Positions 17,142 to 26,411 are shown, numbered from the stretch's first letter. The stretch is DNA of 64,000 nucleotides from Cryomorpha sp963741985 (GCA_963741985.1 CAVUKD010000002.1:620001-684000), one strand, 5' to 3'. The notes: generated by a model not told the origin, from the sequence alone. Translations and numbers: made by a program.

Positions 17142-18101
17142 ATGAAATTTTCGAAAATGAAAGCAATTGTTTGCACGAAATATGGAACTCCAGAAGTTCT
17201 TCAGTTGAGGGATGTTCAGAAGCCAACACCCAAGAAAAATGAGATCTGCATAAAGATCCGTGCGACAACCGTTACATCTAGCGACTGCATTATCAGAAGT
17301 TTCAATATGCCCTGGTGGCACCCGATGGGCTTTGTAATGGGACTTGCTATGGGTTTTGAAAAACCGAGAAACCCCATTCTTGGAATGGTAGCGGCTGGCG
17401 TTGTTGAGTCGATTGGAGGTGAGGTGAAAAGATTCAACGTAAATGACGCAGTTCTTACCTATACGGTTTTATCTCCTTTCAAGACACGATTAGGAACCTA
17501 TGCCGAATATATCTGCATTCCCGAAGACTGGATTGTGTTGCCGAAACCGTCAAACATTAGCTTCGAAGAGGCGGCTGCAATTCCATATCCGGGAGAGTTG
17601 GCCATGTTTTTCTTGAAAAAAGGCGATATTCATCGCAGAAAAAATGTGCTCATCGTTGGCGCCTCGGGATCAATCGGTACAACGGCCGTGCAAATAGCCA
17701 AACATTATGAAGCCAAAGTGACAGGGGTATGCAGTACCACGAACTTGGAATTGGTGAAGTCTCTCGGAGCCGACATAGTAATTGACTATACAAAGGAGGA
17801 TTATTCCCAACGTGGCGAACGGTATGATCTGATATTGGATGCCGTTCCACAGCAAGTGGCAGATAGGAAGAGCTTAGAATTACAAGCTAAAAAATCCCTC
17901 ACAGCTGATGGGAAGTACATCTCAATAAGGGATGGAATAGCAAAAGTCAGCTATGATAATCTTGCGTTCTTGTTGGATCTTACGCAGTCGGGGAAGTTCA
18001 AACCTGTCATTGACAGAGTCTATCCGTTGGAGCAAATGGTTAAAGCACATAAATATGTGGAGACCGGGCATAAAAAGGGAAACATTATTATTAAACTTTA
18101 A
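17142..18101 (+). CDS. MDR-family oxidoreductase, tandem paralogue
   Basis: The 319-aa protein is collinear with the preceding one: MKAIVCTKYGTPEVLQL, MVAAGVVESIGGEVKRF, VLIVGASGSIGTTAVQIAKH, VTGVCSTTNLELVKSLGAD. ATG at 17142 or 17157 (MKAIV) could be the start; the second aligns with its paralogue. It is also of the zinc-free MDR type. The 15-bp gap implies co-transcription. The pair probably arose by duplication, then diverged. The substrate is unknown. Confidence 0.85.
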   Translation: MKFSKMKAIVCTKYGTPEVLQLRDVQKPTPKKNEICIKIRATTVTSSDCIIRSFNMPWWHPMGFVMGLAMGFEKPRNPILGMVAAGVVESIGGEVKRFNVNDAVLTYTVLSPFKTRLGTYAEYICIPEDWIVLPKPSNISFEEAAAIPYPGELAMFFLKKGDIHRRKNVLIVGASGSIGTTAVQIAKHYEAKVTGVCSTTNLELVKSLGADIVIDYTKEDYSQRGERYDLILDAVPQQVADRKSLELQAKKSLTADGKYISIRDGIAKVSYDNLAFLLDLTQSGKFKPVIDRVYPLEQMVKAHKYVETGHKKGNIIIKL

Positions 18102-18110
18102 ATAACAGAA

Positions 18111-18278
18111 ATGAAAAAGGAAAAGAAGAATTATGTTGCGATAGGTATGGCTCTCGGGGCTGCTTTTGGATCTGCCATAGGAGTGATCTATCATAATATT
18201 GCCATGGGAATTGCCATGGGTGTTTGTATTGGGACAGCCTTTAGTTTTGTTGTTCAAGAAAGAAAGAAAAAAGGCTAG
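18111..18278 (+). CDS. Small glycine-zipper membrane protein (55 aa)
   Basis: An ATG 9 bp after the MDR stop opens a 55-residue frame. It has a basic start (KKEKKN), a hydrophobic hairpin rich in Gly/Ala (AIGMALGAAFGSAIGVIY and IAMGIAMGVCIGTAFSFV) and a basic end (QERKKKG). Two short membrane spans joined by HN with small-residue zippers, and the positive ends, suggest an inner-membrane helical hairpin. It lies between genes with close spacing and so is probably translated. I do not know a named family for it. Confidence 0.65.
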   Translation: MKKEKKNYVAIGMALGAAFGSAIGVIYHNIAMGIAMGVCIGTAFSFVVQERKKKG

Positions 18279-18296
18279 GTCATCAAAATTATTAAA

Positions 18297-18932
18297 ATGA
18301 AATTTGCAGTAACAAACGTCCCTTATCAAAAGATTGCTCTATGTTTTGTTTTGATTTTTGCTTTGTCAAAAATGGTACAGGCGCAGGTTAGTGTAAAAAG
18401 TGATATAGAACCATTAGATGAAAGGAAAATTAGCAAATATGCTCTAACAGCGGCATATTTTGGAGAAACCATAACGCACCCGGGCTTCAATTTAGGGATG
18501 GAATATATCCTTTGGGAGAAGAGAAAATTAAAGCTAATAAGTAGCGCCAATATGGGTTGGTACACACATCCAAGGCACCATCGTGCTTTATTTCTCAATC
18601 TGGAAGGTGGTTGTAGGGCAACCGCTTCATATGGACTATATACTGATTTATTTGTTGGAATTGGATATGACCACTCATGGGTAAATGGAGATGTATATGT
18701 TGCCAATGGTGCAGATAATGTAAAAATTATCTGGGATGCCGGAAGACCTCATCTTATGATGAACGCCTCACTCGGTTTGGGTTGGGATTTTTCAAAAAAA
18801 ACCGCTTCTGACATAAAAGCCTTTTTGCGTCTTAAACCTATGCTTATCTATCCTGTCAATCATAACATGCTTATGCAAGGTGCATTAATGGTTGGTGCAA
18901 TATGGCCTATTCCAATTTCACATAAAAAGTAA
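18297..18932 (+). CDS. Outer-membrane beta-barrel-like exported protein
   Basis: The 211-aa protein has a signal peptide (about residues 1-29, ending VQAQ) and then strand-rich sequence with alternating aromatic residues: LTAAYFGETITHPGFNLGMEY (in part), NMGWYTHPRHHRALF, LFVGIGYDHSWV, LGLGWDF. It most resembles a small 8-stranded barrel or lipid-A-related outer-membrane protein, but no catalytic motif is identifiable. The gene is 18 bp after the small membrane-protein gene and may share its transcript. Confidence 0.6.
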   Translation: MKFAVTNVPYQKIALCFVLIFALSKMVQAQVSVKSDIEPLDERKISKYALTAAYFGETITHPGFNLGMEYILWEKRKLKLISSANMGWYTHPRHHRALFLNLEGGCRATASYGLYTDLFVGIGYDHSWVNGDVYVANGADNVKIIWDAGRPHLMMNASLGLGWDFSKKTASDIKAFLRLKPMLIYPVNHNMLMQGALMVGAIWPIPISHKK

Positions 18933-18945
18933 AAGGTAACCTTCA

Positions 18946-20031
18946 ATGATTAGACCATATCTCGTTCCCTTCTTGTTAGTAATGATAACATTAACTACAA
19001 GTTGCAGCAAATACAATTACAATGAATCAGATGATTTATTTTTCATTCGAAATAAAGGAGCGGACATGCCTGTTTGGGTCAGAGGAAACACTGCGTCCGG
19101 AGTTTTTGTGATTCTTAACCATGGTGGTCCCGGAAGTTCCGGGCTATTCGAAGTAAATATGGAAGCTCAGCCTGGCAACGGTCAAATAGACCATGAGTCA
19201 CCTTTAAAAATACTTGAAAAATCCTATGCTATGGTTTATTGGGATCAACGCCATTCCGGCAACGCACAAGGAAACGCCAATCCTGATGAAACGACTATTG
19301 CGGATTTTGGCGATGACTTAGAACTTCTAATTAATGCATTGAAAGACCGGCACGATGTAAAAAAACTAATTGTAATTGGTCAAAGTTGGGGACACGCTGT
19401 CGCAACCGTTTACCTTACGTATGGCCAAAACTGGGAACACAGACAATCTAAAGTTGATGGGTACATCAACTACAAGGGAAACATTGCATATAGTATGACT
19501 TACCAATATGCCAAACCACGTTTACTTGCCATCGCTGATCAAAATATAATGGATTCAAAAGAGATAGATTACTGGGAGGATGCAAAGCTTTTTTTACAAA
19601 GTAAGGATCGGTCTAGAAAGCGCTGATGACGCCATGAGGTATTTCGAATTAGTAGATAAAGCGATGGATGCTACTATATCTACAGGACAAAGAATTGGTA
19701 CTTCCGTAAAATATTCTTTCTCTTCTCCTCACAATGGCTGGTATCATTGGGCAAACAATAATTCGACCATGTCGTCAGAATTTTTTAAAAACTTGATCAC
19801 AGACGATCGACTGATTGAAACGGCTCATAGAATTAATATCCCTACTCTTTTGGTTTATGGACGTCATGATCTTATAGCGCCTTTTGAAGTTGGTCAGTGG
19901 CATTTGGATACTATTGAAACACCTCCAATAGAAAAGAATTATTAATACTTGAAGACTCTCGGCATGGTGCGGAAGGGAATGATGTTCAGATATTTCAAAA
20001 TGCAATAATTAACTTTATCAATTCCATTTAA
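18946..20031 (+). pseudogene. Frameshifted alpha/beta hydrolase lipoprotein (prolyl-aminopeptidase-like)
   Basis: The first part (18946-~19595) encodes a lipoprotein signal (LLVMITLTTSC), the HGGPG oxyanion motif of proline iminopeptidases (LNHGGPGSSG), YWDQRHSGN and the nucleophile elbow VIGQSWGHA. A shift at a run of seven T (19589-19595) moves the frame; the middle part carries the acid residue in LVYGRHDLIAPFEVGQ. A second shift near 19935 restores the first frame, giving LEDSRHGAEGNDVQIF with the catalytic His and a natural stop at 20029. So the whole triad is present but split by two indels. It is either a recent pseudogene or two sequencing errors. Confidence 0.75.
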
Positions 20032-20067
20032 GATTGTGGCTAATTCAAATAACCCTCGTCAAATAGG

Positions 20068-21105
20068 ATGAACAGAACCAATTTAAAACGGATGATAAAA
20101 ATTCTCTTGCTTACTGGAACAGTAGTCTCAATGTTCTTCATTCCTTGGCCAATAATTAAAGCTAAATTAACTCCATTACCTGACACAATTCAAGAGCAAG
20201 TAAACAAATCGACTGAATATGGATTTGACGGGATTATCGTTTATGTGGACAAAAAAGATAGTGAACCAGAATTTTATACTTCCGGTTACAAAAACAGGGA
20301 AGACAAAACTCTAACCGACCCGCATTCACTATTCAAAATTGGAAGTGTAAGTAAACTTTATACCGCTCTCGCAATAACCAAATTGGCCTATCAAGGACAA
20401 ATATCTTTGGATGAAACACTTAACAACTACTTTCCTGAACTTTCGGGGCGAATCGAAAATATGGATATCATTACTCTGACAATGTTAGTTCAACATCGCA
20501 GCGGTATTCCTGATTATACTAGAACTCAGAATTATTGGGCTCATCCAAAAGAAACAGAACAAGAGCGATTAGAATTGGTGCTTAATGCGCCTGCTAATTT
20601 TAAACCAGATAAACGATTTCAGTACAGCAACACAAATTATCTACTGCTTTCGAAAATTATTGAGAAAGTTACAGGTGAAGAAAAGTTTCAATATGTAAAA
20701 AAAGAAATTTTAGAACCCTTGAACCTGACAAGTACTTACGGCTCTATAAAGGATGTCAATTTAGAAGACGTAATGAGTGGTTATTATGTTGGTTATGAAA
20801 ACGACCTAAAAGCGGACGATAACGGTATAATGCTGGCAACGGCAGAAGATTTAGGTAAATATATTCGAGCCTTAAATGAAGGAACTGTATTTGAAGACCG
20901 AAAAGAGCACGACCTTTACTCTTCACTTTACGAATTTGAACATACGGGAATGATGCCGGGTTACCAGACCATTGCCAAATATCATAAAGACATCGATGCC
21001 GTGGTTGTTCAATTTACCAATACCACAAATTTTGACGGATATAACTGGAGCTTATCTGAAATAATGTACAATCGAATTATAAAAATATTGAGAAAGAAAA
21101 ACTAA
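20068..21105 (+). CDS. Serine hydrolase, beta-lactamase/class C-like
   Basis: The 345-aa protein has an N-terminal signal anchor (KILLLTGTVVSMFFIPWPII). The penicillin-binding fold has the S-x-x-K nucleophile in FKIGSVSKLYTALAI and Y-x-N in FQYSNTNYLLLSKII. A terminal strand (TGMMPGYQTIAKYH) replaces the usual KTG-like motif with HTG. Family members include esterases, D-aminopeptidases and penicillin-binding proteins, and most are not antibiotic resistance enzymes. It probably works in the periplasm. It is a single-gene unit with its own spacers and low GC. Confidence 0.8.
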   Translation: MNRTNLKRMIKILLLTGTVVSMFFIPWPIIKAKLTPLPDTIQEQVNKSTEYGFDGIIVYVDKKDSEPEFYTSGYKNREDKTLTDPHSLFKIGSVSKLYTALAITKLAYQGQISLDETLNNYFPELSGRIENMDIITLTMLVQHRSGIPDYTRTQNYWAHPKETEQERLELVLNAPANFKPDKRFQYSNTNYLLLSKIIEKVTGEEKFQYVKKEILEPLNLTSTYGSIKDVNLEDVMSGYYVGYENDLKADDNGIMLATAEDLGKYIRALNEGTVFEDRKEHDLYSSLYEFEHTGMMPGYQTIAKYHKDIDAVVVQFTNTTNFDGYNWSLSEIMYNRIIKILRKKN

Positions 21106-21176
21106 CCACAAGGTGTATAATGTATACCCTTCGGGATACGCACCACGCACAAAACTTAGCACCAACTTAAAAAACG

Positions 21177-21190
21177 AGACTAAATACAAT
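21177..21190 (+). promoter_or_regulatory. Shared 14-nt leader before two unrelated genes
   Basis: The sequence agactaaatacaat directly precedes the start of the SnoaL gene and recurs exactly at 22878-22891 before the sulfurtransferase gene. The genes are unrelated, so the shared leader suggests a common translation or recombination context. It may also be coincidence in AT-rich DNA. Confidence 0.35.
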
Positions 21191-21602
21191 GAACAAAGAA
21201 TCTTTCCTTCGAGAATTTATGACTGAAATTTGGAATAAAAAGAATTTTGATAAAGTAGAACAATATATTCATCCAGAATATACCATTCACCTTGACACAA
21301 CAGATCCCTGGGAAGGAAAAACATTGTCTCATTCTGAATTCAAAGAGCGATTAAATTTTTCATTCAACTCATTTCCTGATATGATTTTTGAAATAACATC
21401 TGCAATTCCAGAAGAAAATCACGTTGCTATAACTTGGATTTTAACTGGGTCAAACTTCGGTATGATTGGCGGATATCCACCAACCAAAAGATCCATAAAT
21501 ACAAAAGGTATAACAATTTATCATTTTAAGGATAATTTAATTAATGGACATACTCAAGTTTTTGACAGAACAATTGTTATGAAACAATTGGGATTTATGT
21601 GA
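21189..21602 (+). CDS. SnoaL-like ester-cyclase-family protein
   Basis: The 137-aa protein has the NTF2-like cone fold pattern of SnoaL proteins: LREFMTEIWNKKNFDKVEQYIHPEYTIH (in parts), an FKERLNFSFNSFPDM helix, VAITWILTGSNFG and TKGITIYHFKDNLINGHTQVFD. The WxGK-like region (PWEGKTLSHSEF) is typical of ester cyclase annotations. The actual reaction in this organism is unknown. It is a single-gene unit in the accessory region. Confidence 0.75.
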   Translation: MNKESFLREFMTEIWNKKNFDKVEQYIHPEYTIHLDTTDPWEGKTLSHSEFKERLNFSFNSFPDMIFEITSAIPEENHVAITWILTGSNFGMIGGYPPTKRSINTKGITIYHFKDNLINGHTQVFDRTIVMKQLGFM

Positions 21603-21653
21603 AATGAAAAATACAACCTGAAGAAGAGAATAAACAAGTGATGGAGTGTCAAA

Positions 21654-22538
21654 ATGGAAATGACGAATGAAAAGAAACGAATGAAGTCACTATTTAAAAC
21701 AGAAAAGGGCAAGAGCGAAATTCTAAGTCTGTACAACCAAAAGCTGGATGAACTTACTATTGCATTTGAATACCTATAGGTTGACACCAGTTTTGGTAAA
21801 ACCAATATCGTTGCAACCGGTGCCCCATTAAATCCACACATACTTATCATTCATGGCTCCAATGGTTGTGCTCCTATTGCATTGGAAACGTATCCCAATT
21901 TGCGTAAAGCTTTTAGAGTTTCCGCCTTAGATGTGATTGCTCAGCCCAACAAAAGCGCTGAAACGAGACCGAGTATGAAAGATGACTCGTATGGAAAATG
22001 GATGAATGAAGTCATTACCAAGCTCAATCTTGAAAACCTCACTCCTGCAGGCTTTTCATTTGGTGGATTGGTAATCCTAAAAACCTTAGAGCAAGATGAA
22101 AGCAGAATCCAGGAAGTGTTTTTATCTGCGCCAGCCTACATCGTCAATGGAAGCCCCATACAAGCGGTGTTAAAAATCTTCATTCCAATGATGAGGTATA
22201 TGAAATCAGGTAAACCCAAGTTCGTAGAAGCTTTTTTGAAGGAGGTCTTTACAGATAGAGACGAATTTGCCATCAAATACCTTTCAAAAGTGTTCTCGCA
22301 TTTTAAGATGGATTTTACCCCTGTACCAACCATATCAAGCGAAAAGGCAAAACGCATACGAACTCCCATAACCTTGATAGCCGCTAAACATGATATCTTA
22401 CTTCTGGGAGAGAAAATGATGAAAAGAGCTTCTCAAATCTTTCCTTCACTTAAGAAGAGCGGACTACTCGAAAACTCAAAACATGTGCAATCAAAAAGGG
22501 ATAGTCTCCTGATTAAGGATATGATATTGGGAAAATAA
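21654..22538 (+). pseudogene. Alpha/beta hydrolase gene interrupted by an in-frame amber stop
   Basis: From the ATG at 21654 the frame runs 41 codons (MKSLFKTEKGKSEILSLY ... IAFEYL) to TAG at 21777. The same frame then continues without a break (VDTSFGKTNIVATG, ILIIHGSNGCAPIALE) to 22538. The hydrolase core shows the oxyanion region IHGSNGCAP, nucleophile Ser in AGFSFGGLV, acid residue in IAAKHDILL and a terminal His (NSKHVQ). The simplest reading is one nonsense change, perhaps CAG to TAG. A shorter product from TTG 21882 would lack the oxyanion strand. Confidence 0.7.
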
Positions 22539-22892
22539 GATGATTGCATTCTATAATCCCCGCTCCGCTGGGAATCCGCCCTGTGGAATCGACTCCGTCA
22601 AACAGTATGACAAAAACCAACAAAACGCTAAAAATACATTTATGCAAACAGCCAATTAACTGCATATCATAAGTTTTTAGCTTTTTTTGAAGCTGATGGA
22701 AAATCCATATATTTATAACTGTAAATGCCCGTCAGCGCATATGCGAAACGTTAACGAACATTCCCACATCAAGAAAAGTTCGATTAATTTCTCTTGCTTA
22801 CCGTAAAATTGTATACAGAAATTGAATTTAAAAATGAAACGTTGGTCAAAATTTAGAAACAAACAGTATAATCGAAAAGACTAAATACAATT
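22539..22892. other. 354-bp spacer without a recognised gene
   Basis: No credible gene is seen on either strand. The left part is broken, moderately GC-rich repeat-like sequence (ccccgctccgctggg). The right part is AT-rich and ends with the shared leader agactaaatacaat and the sulfurtransferase start. Confidence 0.6.
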
Positions 22893-23741
22893 ATGAGCCA
22901 TAAACTTTCTCCAATTATACAAGTAGCTGAACTTTTAGAATTATATCAAAAAGAAAACATTGTCTTGATTGACGCTACTAATGGAAAAAATGCAAAAGCA
23001 AACTATGAAGAAAAGCATTTAAAAGGTGCATTATTTGCTGACTTAAACACCCAATTGGCAGATATAAAAGAGGATTTATCAAATGGCGGTAGACATCCAT
23101 TGCCGACAATCGAAAAGTTTGCCAATACAATGACTGAACTTGGTATTTCGGAGAAAAGTTATGTGGTAATTTATGACGATAAAAACAGTTCGAATGCTGC
23201 CGCAAGATTATGGTGGATGCTAAAATCTGCAGGACATCAAAAAGTACAAGTTTTAAATGGTGGGCTTAAGGAAGCCGAAAAAATGGGGTTTCCTGTTCGA
23301 AATGAAATAGAGACTGCAGCTAATACAGAACCGTATAAAATCAATGACTGGACACTTCCTTTGAGCGATATTTTAGAAGTTGAAAAGGTCTCTAAAAACG
23401 ACAATTATTTAGTAATTGATGTTAGAGATAACGAACGTTATATCGGTAAAGTAGAACCTATTGACCTTGTTGCAGGTCATATTCCAGGTGCAATCAACAT
23501 TCCGTTCTCGACAAATCTTGATGAGAATGAACTTTTTTTAGCACCAGAGAAATTGAAAATCAAATATCAAAAAATTTTTGAAGAAAGGAGTGCCGGAAAT
23601 ATAATAGTGCATTGCGGTTCAGGAGTTACAGCTTGTCATACACTATTGGCAATTGCATATGCAGGACTTGAAATTCCAAAACTCTATGTGGGCTCTTGGA
23701 GCGAGTGGTCAAGAAACAACAAAGAAATTGCAACCGAATAA
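22893..23741 (+). CDS. Sulfurtransferase with two rhodanese domains
   Basis: The 282-aa length and two-domain layout fit thiosulfate/3-mercaptopyruvate sulfurtransferases. Domain 1 (about 5-135) contains NIVLIDATNGKN and HLKGALFADL and is the inactive half. Domain 2 contains YLVIDVRDNERYIG, GHIPGAINIPF and the active-site loop HCGSGVTACHTLLA with its Cys. CGSGVTA is typical of the mercaptopyruvate type (CGSGVTAC). It moves sulfur to thiol acceptors or cyanide in the cytoplasm. It is a stand-alone gene. Confidence 0.9.
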   Translation: MSHKLSPIIQVAELLELYQKENIVLIDATNGKNAKANYEEKHLKGALFADLNTQLADIKEDLSNGGRHPLPTIEKFANTMTELGISEKSYVVIYDDKNSSNAAARLWWMLKSAGHQKVQVLNGGLKEAEKMGFPVRNEIETAANTEPYKINDWTLPLSDILEVEKVSKNDNYLVIDVRDNERYIGKVEPIDLVAGHIPGAINIPFSTNLDENELFLAPEKLKIKYQKIFEERSAGNIIVHCGSGVTACHTLLAIAYAGLEIPKLYVGSWSEWSRNNKEIATE

Positions 23742-23986
23742 GGAAACAAAAGAAAAACGAACGCACCATACGAAGTGTTCATCCCGCCGCTAGTTCATGG
23801 ATCAACTTCTCTCTTGAGAACCACTAATAAACAGCCAAGCACCCAAAAGATTGAGTTGACGGAGTTCTGCTGTTATTCAACCTCTGTCATCCGTTATATC
23901 CATATTAGGAAAGATGTTTAATTCAATCGATTGGCAGGATGGTTGGCAACTTTGTACTCACGCGCCGTGACAAATTCCCCGTGGTA

Positions 23987-24187
23987 TTAAATGGATAGAT
24001 TGATTTTCAAAAACAACCCATGAATATTTTCAATTTCCACAAGGCAATTATCGGCATCTAACATGTAATCACCCGAATCGTGAATGGCAGTTCTTCTCTT
24101 CCCACCCTTACGCCAGTTGCTGTTGATAAAATAACCTCCCTCGGGAAGAATTTCGAAGATTTGAATATTTAAAACTCCTTCTATTTC
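23987..24187 (-). pseudogene. Fragment of an unidentified coding sequence
   Basis: This is the only protein-like stretch I find in the 518-bp spacer 23742-24259. On the minus strand a 66-codon frame without a good start reads EIEGVLNIQIFEILPEGGYF, then INSNWRKGGKRRTAIHDSGD and ends IHGLFLKINLSI. The composition looks like real protein, but I do not recognise the family. It may be a truncated gene left by an insertion. The rest of the spacer holds nothing recognisable. Confidence 0.3.
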
Positions 24188-24238
24188 CTATTTGTAAAGC
24201 GTAAAAACAAAATTCGTCAAATTCCGAATTACATTGTT

Positions 24239-24246
24239 TACTTTTA
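24239..24246 (+). promoter_or_regulatory. Possible -7 promoter element for nfeD
   Basis: TACTTTTA resembles the Bacteroidota -7 consensus TAnnTTTG with one mismatch, 13 bp before the possible TTG start and 25 bp before the ATG. No clear -33 partner is seen, so support is weak. Confidence 0.3.
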
Positions 24247-24271
24247 AAGGAAACTTTTTTTGAAGAATAAA

Positions 24272-25573
24272 ATGAAGAATTTCTCTTTAAGAATGTGCTT
24301 TATTCTCCTGAGCGTAGCGTTTAGCAGCATAGTTCAGGCTCAGAAGGTAGTCGTTTTGAATTTAGACAGCCCTATTTATCCATCAACGGCCGAGTATATT
24401 GACAATGGACTTCAAAAAGCTGCCCAAGAAAATGCAGTTTGTGTAGTGATAATAATCAATACCCCGGGTGGATTATTGAAAGCTACAAGAACAATGGTAG
24501 GTGAAATAATGAACGCACCCATCCCCGTTATTTCTTTTGTTGCACCCTCTGGTGCTCATGCAGGTTCCGCCGGAGCTTTTATTGCGCTTGCCGCAAATAT
24601 CACTGCCATGAGTCCGGGGTCCAATATCGGTGCTTCTCATCCTGTTTTGTTAAGCACCATTCCAGATTCCATTATGAATGCAAAAATGACCGAAGATGCT
24701 TCGGCCTTCATTCGCTCTATTGCGGAACACAGGGGGAAGGACACCACATTGATTATGCAGATGGTAACGAATAGCCGCTCCTTTTCGGCAGAGCAAGCAT
24801 TAAAAAACAATATAATTGATCTGAAAGCCACCAATCTGAATGATTTACTTACCAAAATAGATGGTCAGACGGTTCAACTAAATTCCGGAGATACGATTCT
24901 CCTTCACACGGCTTCAGCAGAGGTTGAGACCATAGAAATGGGATTGAAGCAATCGTTTTTATCTTTCCTGAGCAACCCCGATTTGATGTACGTGTTCTTA
25001 ATAATGGGTTTGATGGGATTATTTTTTGAATTTACCAATCCCGGTGGCTTCGTTCCCGGTATAATCGGGGTAGTTTGTCTGATACTGGCAGGTTTCGGAA
25101 TGTCCGTTTTACCGATAGATTTTACCGGTTTGGCTTTGATCATTGTGGCTATTGTCCTTTTTGTGTTGGAAATAAAATTTCAGAGCTATGCATTATTATC
25201 CATTGGTGGTGTAATTTGCTTATTTTTGGGATCTATGTTTCTAATCGACGAAACCCCTTCAATCGATGCACTTTCTATTTCCTGGACGGTTCTCATAACA
25301 TCTGTCGTGGTAACTTCTGCTTTCTTTATTTTGCTTGTCTTCTTTGGCATTAAAGCCCAGTTCGGTAAACGGAAAACAGGGACCGAAGCGCTAATAGGCT
25401 TAAGAGGGATCGCAATGGAAGCACTTTCACCGCAAGGCAGAGTGCGCGTTAACGGAGAATTTTGGAATGCGGTGACAGAAATGGGTGATATACCAGCCAA
25501 AACAGAAATAGAAGTCACTGAGGTTAACCAATTTAAACTAACCGTTAAGTCTGTAAATTTAATAACTAAATAA
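24272..25573 (+). CDS. nfeD: NfeD-family membrane serine protease (long form, ClpP-like + NfeD)
   Basis: The ~433-aa protein has a signal peptide ending VQAQ. Residues ~30-210 form a ClpP/SppA-like domain with INTPGGLLKATRTMV and the catalytic Ser in GAHAGSAGAFIAL. The probable Lys of the dyad lies in the following helix (NAKMTEDASAFIRSIAEHRGKD, in part). Next come four membrane spans (~225-350) and a C-terminal OB-fold NfeD domain (LIGLRGIAMEALSPQGRVRV, in part). The family clips stomatin C-termini. ATG at 24272 is chosen; TTG at 24260 with aaagg upstream is an alternative. The slipin gene follows 13 bp later. Confidence 0.9.
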   Translation: MKNFSLRMCFILLSVAFSSIVQAQKVVVLNLDSPIYPSTAEYIDNGLQKAAQENAVCVVIIINTPGGLLKATRTMVGEIMNAPIPVISFVAPSGAHAGSAGAFIALAANITAMSPGSNIGASHPVLLSTIPDSIMNAKMTEDASAFIRSIAEHRGKDTTLIMQMVTNSRSFSAEQALKNNIIDLKATNLNDLLTKIDGQTVQLNSGDTILLHTASAEVETIEMGLKQSFLSFLSNPDLMYVFLIMGLMGLFFEFTNPGGFVPGIIGVVCLILAGFGMSVLPIDFTGLALIIVAIVLFVLEIKFQSYALLSIGGVICLFLGSMFLIDETPSIDALSISWTVLITSVVVTSAFFILLVFFGIKAQFGKRKTGTEALIGLRGIAMEALSPQGRVRVNGEFWNAVTEMGDIPAKTEIEVTEVNQFKLTVKSVNLITK

Positions 25574-25586
25574 AAATTCAAATACC

Positions 25587-26411
25587 ATGCTTCCAACATA
25601 TGTCATACTGTTTTTCATTGTTCTCCTTTTAATCAGTTCCATAAAAATCCTAAAAGAATATGAACGCGCTGTTGTATTTCGATTGGGACGAGTTACGCAA
25701 GGTGGAAGCAAAGGACCAGGTCTTATTATTCTTCTTCCCTTTATTGATAAAATGAAAAAAGTGACCTTGCGAACCATTGTCCACGACGTGCCGACTCAAG
25801 ATATTATTTCTCTGGATAATGTGACACTTAAAGTAAATGCGGTTGTCTATTTTCGGGTAGTTGATGCTGAGAAAGCGACTATTGAAGTTGAAGATTATTT
25901 TTACGCCACCTCACAGCTTTCCCAGACTATTCTCCGAAGCGTTCTGGGACAGTCAGAATTAGATGAAATTCTTTCTAAACGAGATAAATTGAATTTGCAG
26001 TTGCAAGAAATTATCGATGCCCATACCGATCCTTGGGGTGTTAAAGTTTCGACTGTAGAAATTAAACAAGTCGACCTCCCGCAGGAAATGCAAAGAGCAA
26101 TGGCAAGACAGGCAGAAGCAGAAAGATACCGAAGAGCAAAAGTAATTGCCGCAGAAGGAGAATTTCAAGCGTCTCAAAAATTAGCGGATGCTGCGGAAGT
26201 ACTTTCGAGACAACCAAGTGCTTTGACCCTTCGTTATCTGCAAACTTTATCTGAAATCGCGTCTGAAAATAATTCTACTACGCTCTTCCCGATCCCTATT
26301 GATCTCTTTAAACCTTTTATGGAGAATATGGCGAAGAGCCCTGATGTGATTAAAAAATTGTCGAATCAAGGGAAAGCGGATCCCGAGAAGAGTGAGGACA
26401 ATAAGGTATAA
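25587..26411 (+). CDS. Slipin (stomatin-like SPFH/band 7 protein)
   Basis: The 274-aa protein starts with a membrane segment (YVILFFIVLLLISSIKIL). The SPFH domain has EYERAVVFRLGRV, GPGLIILLPFIDKM, VVYFRVVDAEKATIEVEDY (in part) and ILRSVLGQSELDEIL. A coiled-coil region (DLPQEMQRAMARQAEAERYR) follows with the stock phrase AKVIAAEGEFQASQKLADAA. It oligomerises in the inner membrane. Gene order nfeD-slipin with a 13-bp gap is the classic protease-substrate pair. Confidence 0.95.
   Translation: MLPTYVILFFIVLLLISSIKILKEYERAVVFRLGRVTQGGSKGPGLIILLPFIDKMKKVTLRTIVHDVPTQDIISLDNVTLKVNAVVYFRVVDAEKATIEVEDYFYATSQLSQTILRSVLGQSELDEILSKRDKLNLQLQEIIDAHTDPWGVKVSTVEIKQVDLPQEMQRAMARQAEAERYRRAKVIAAEGEFQASQKLADAAEVLSRQPSALTLRYLQTLSEIASENNSTTLFPIPIDLFKPFMENMAKSPDVIKKLSNQGKADPEKSEDNKV

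Noticed and set aside
20068..21105. Serine hydrolase as an antibiotic resistance beta-lactamase
   Set aside because: The fold and SxxK/YxN motifs are shared by many esterases and peptidases, and nothing in the sequence or context shows beta-lactam specificity.
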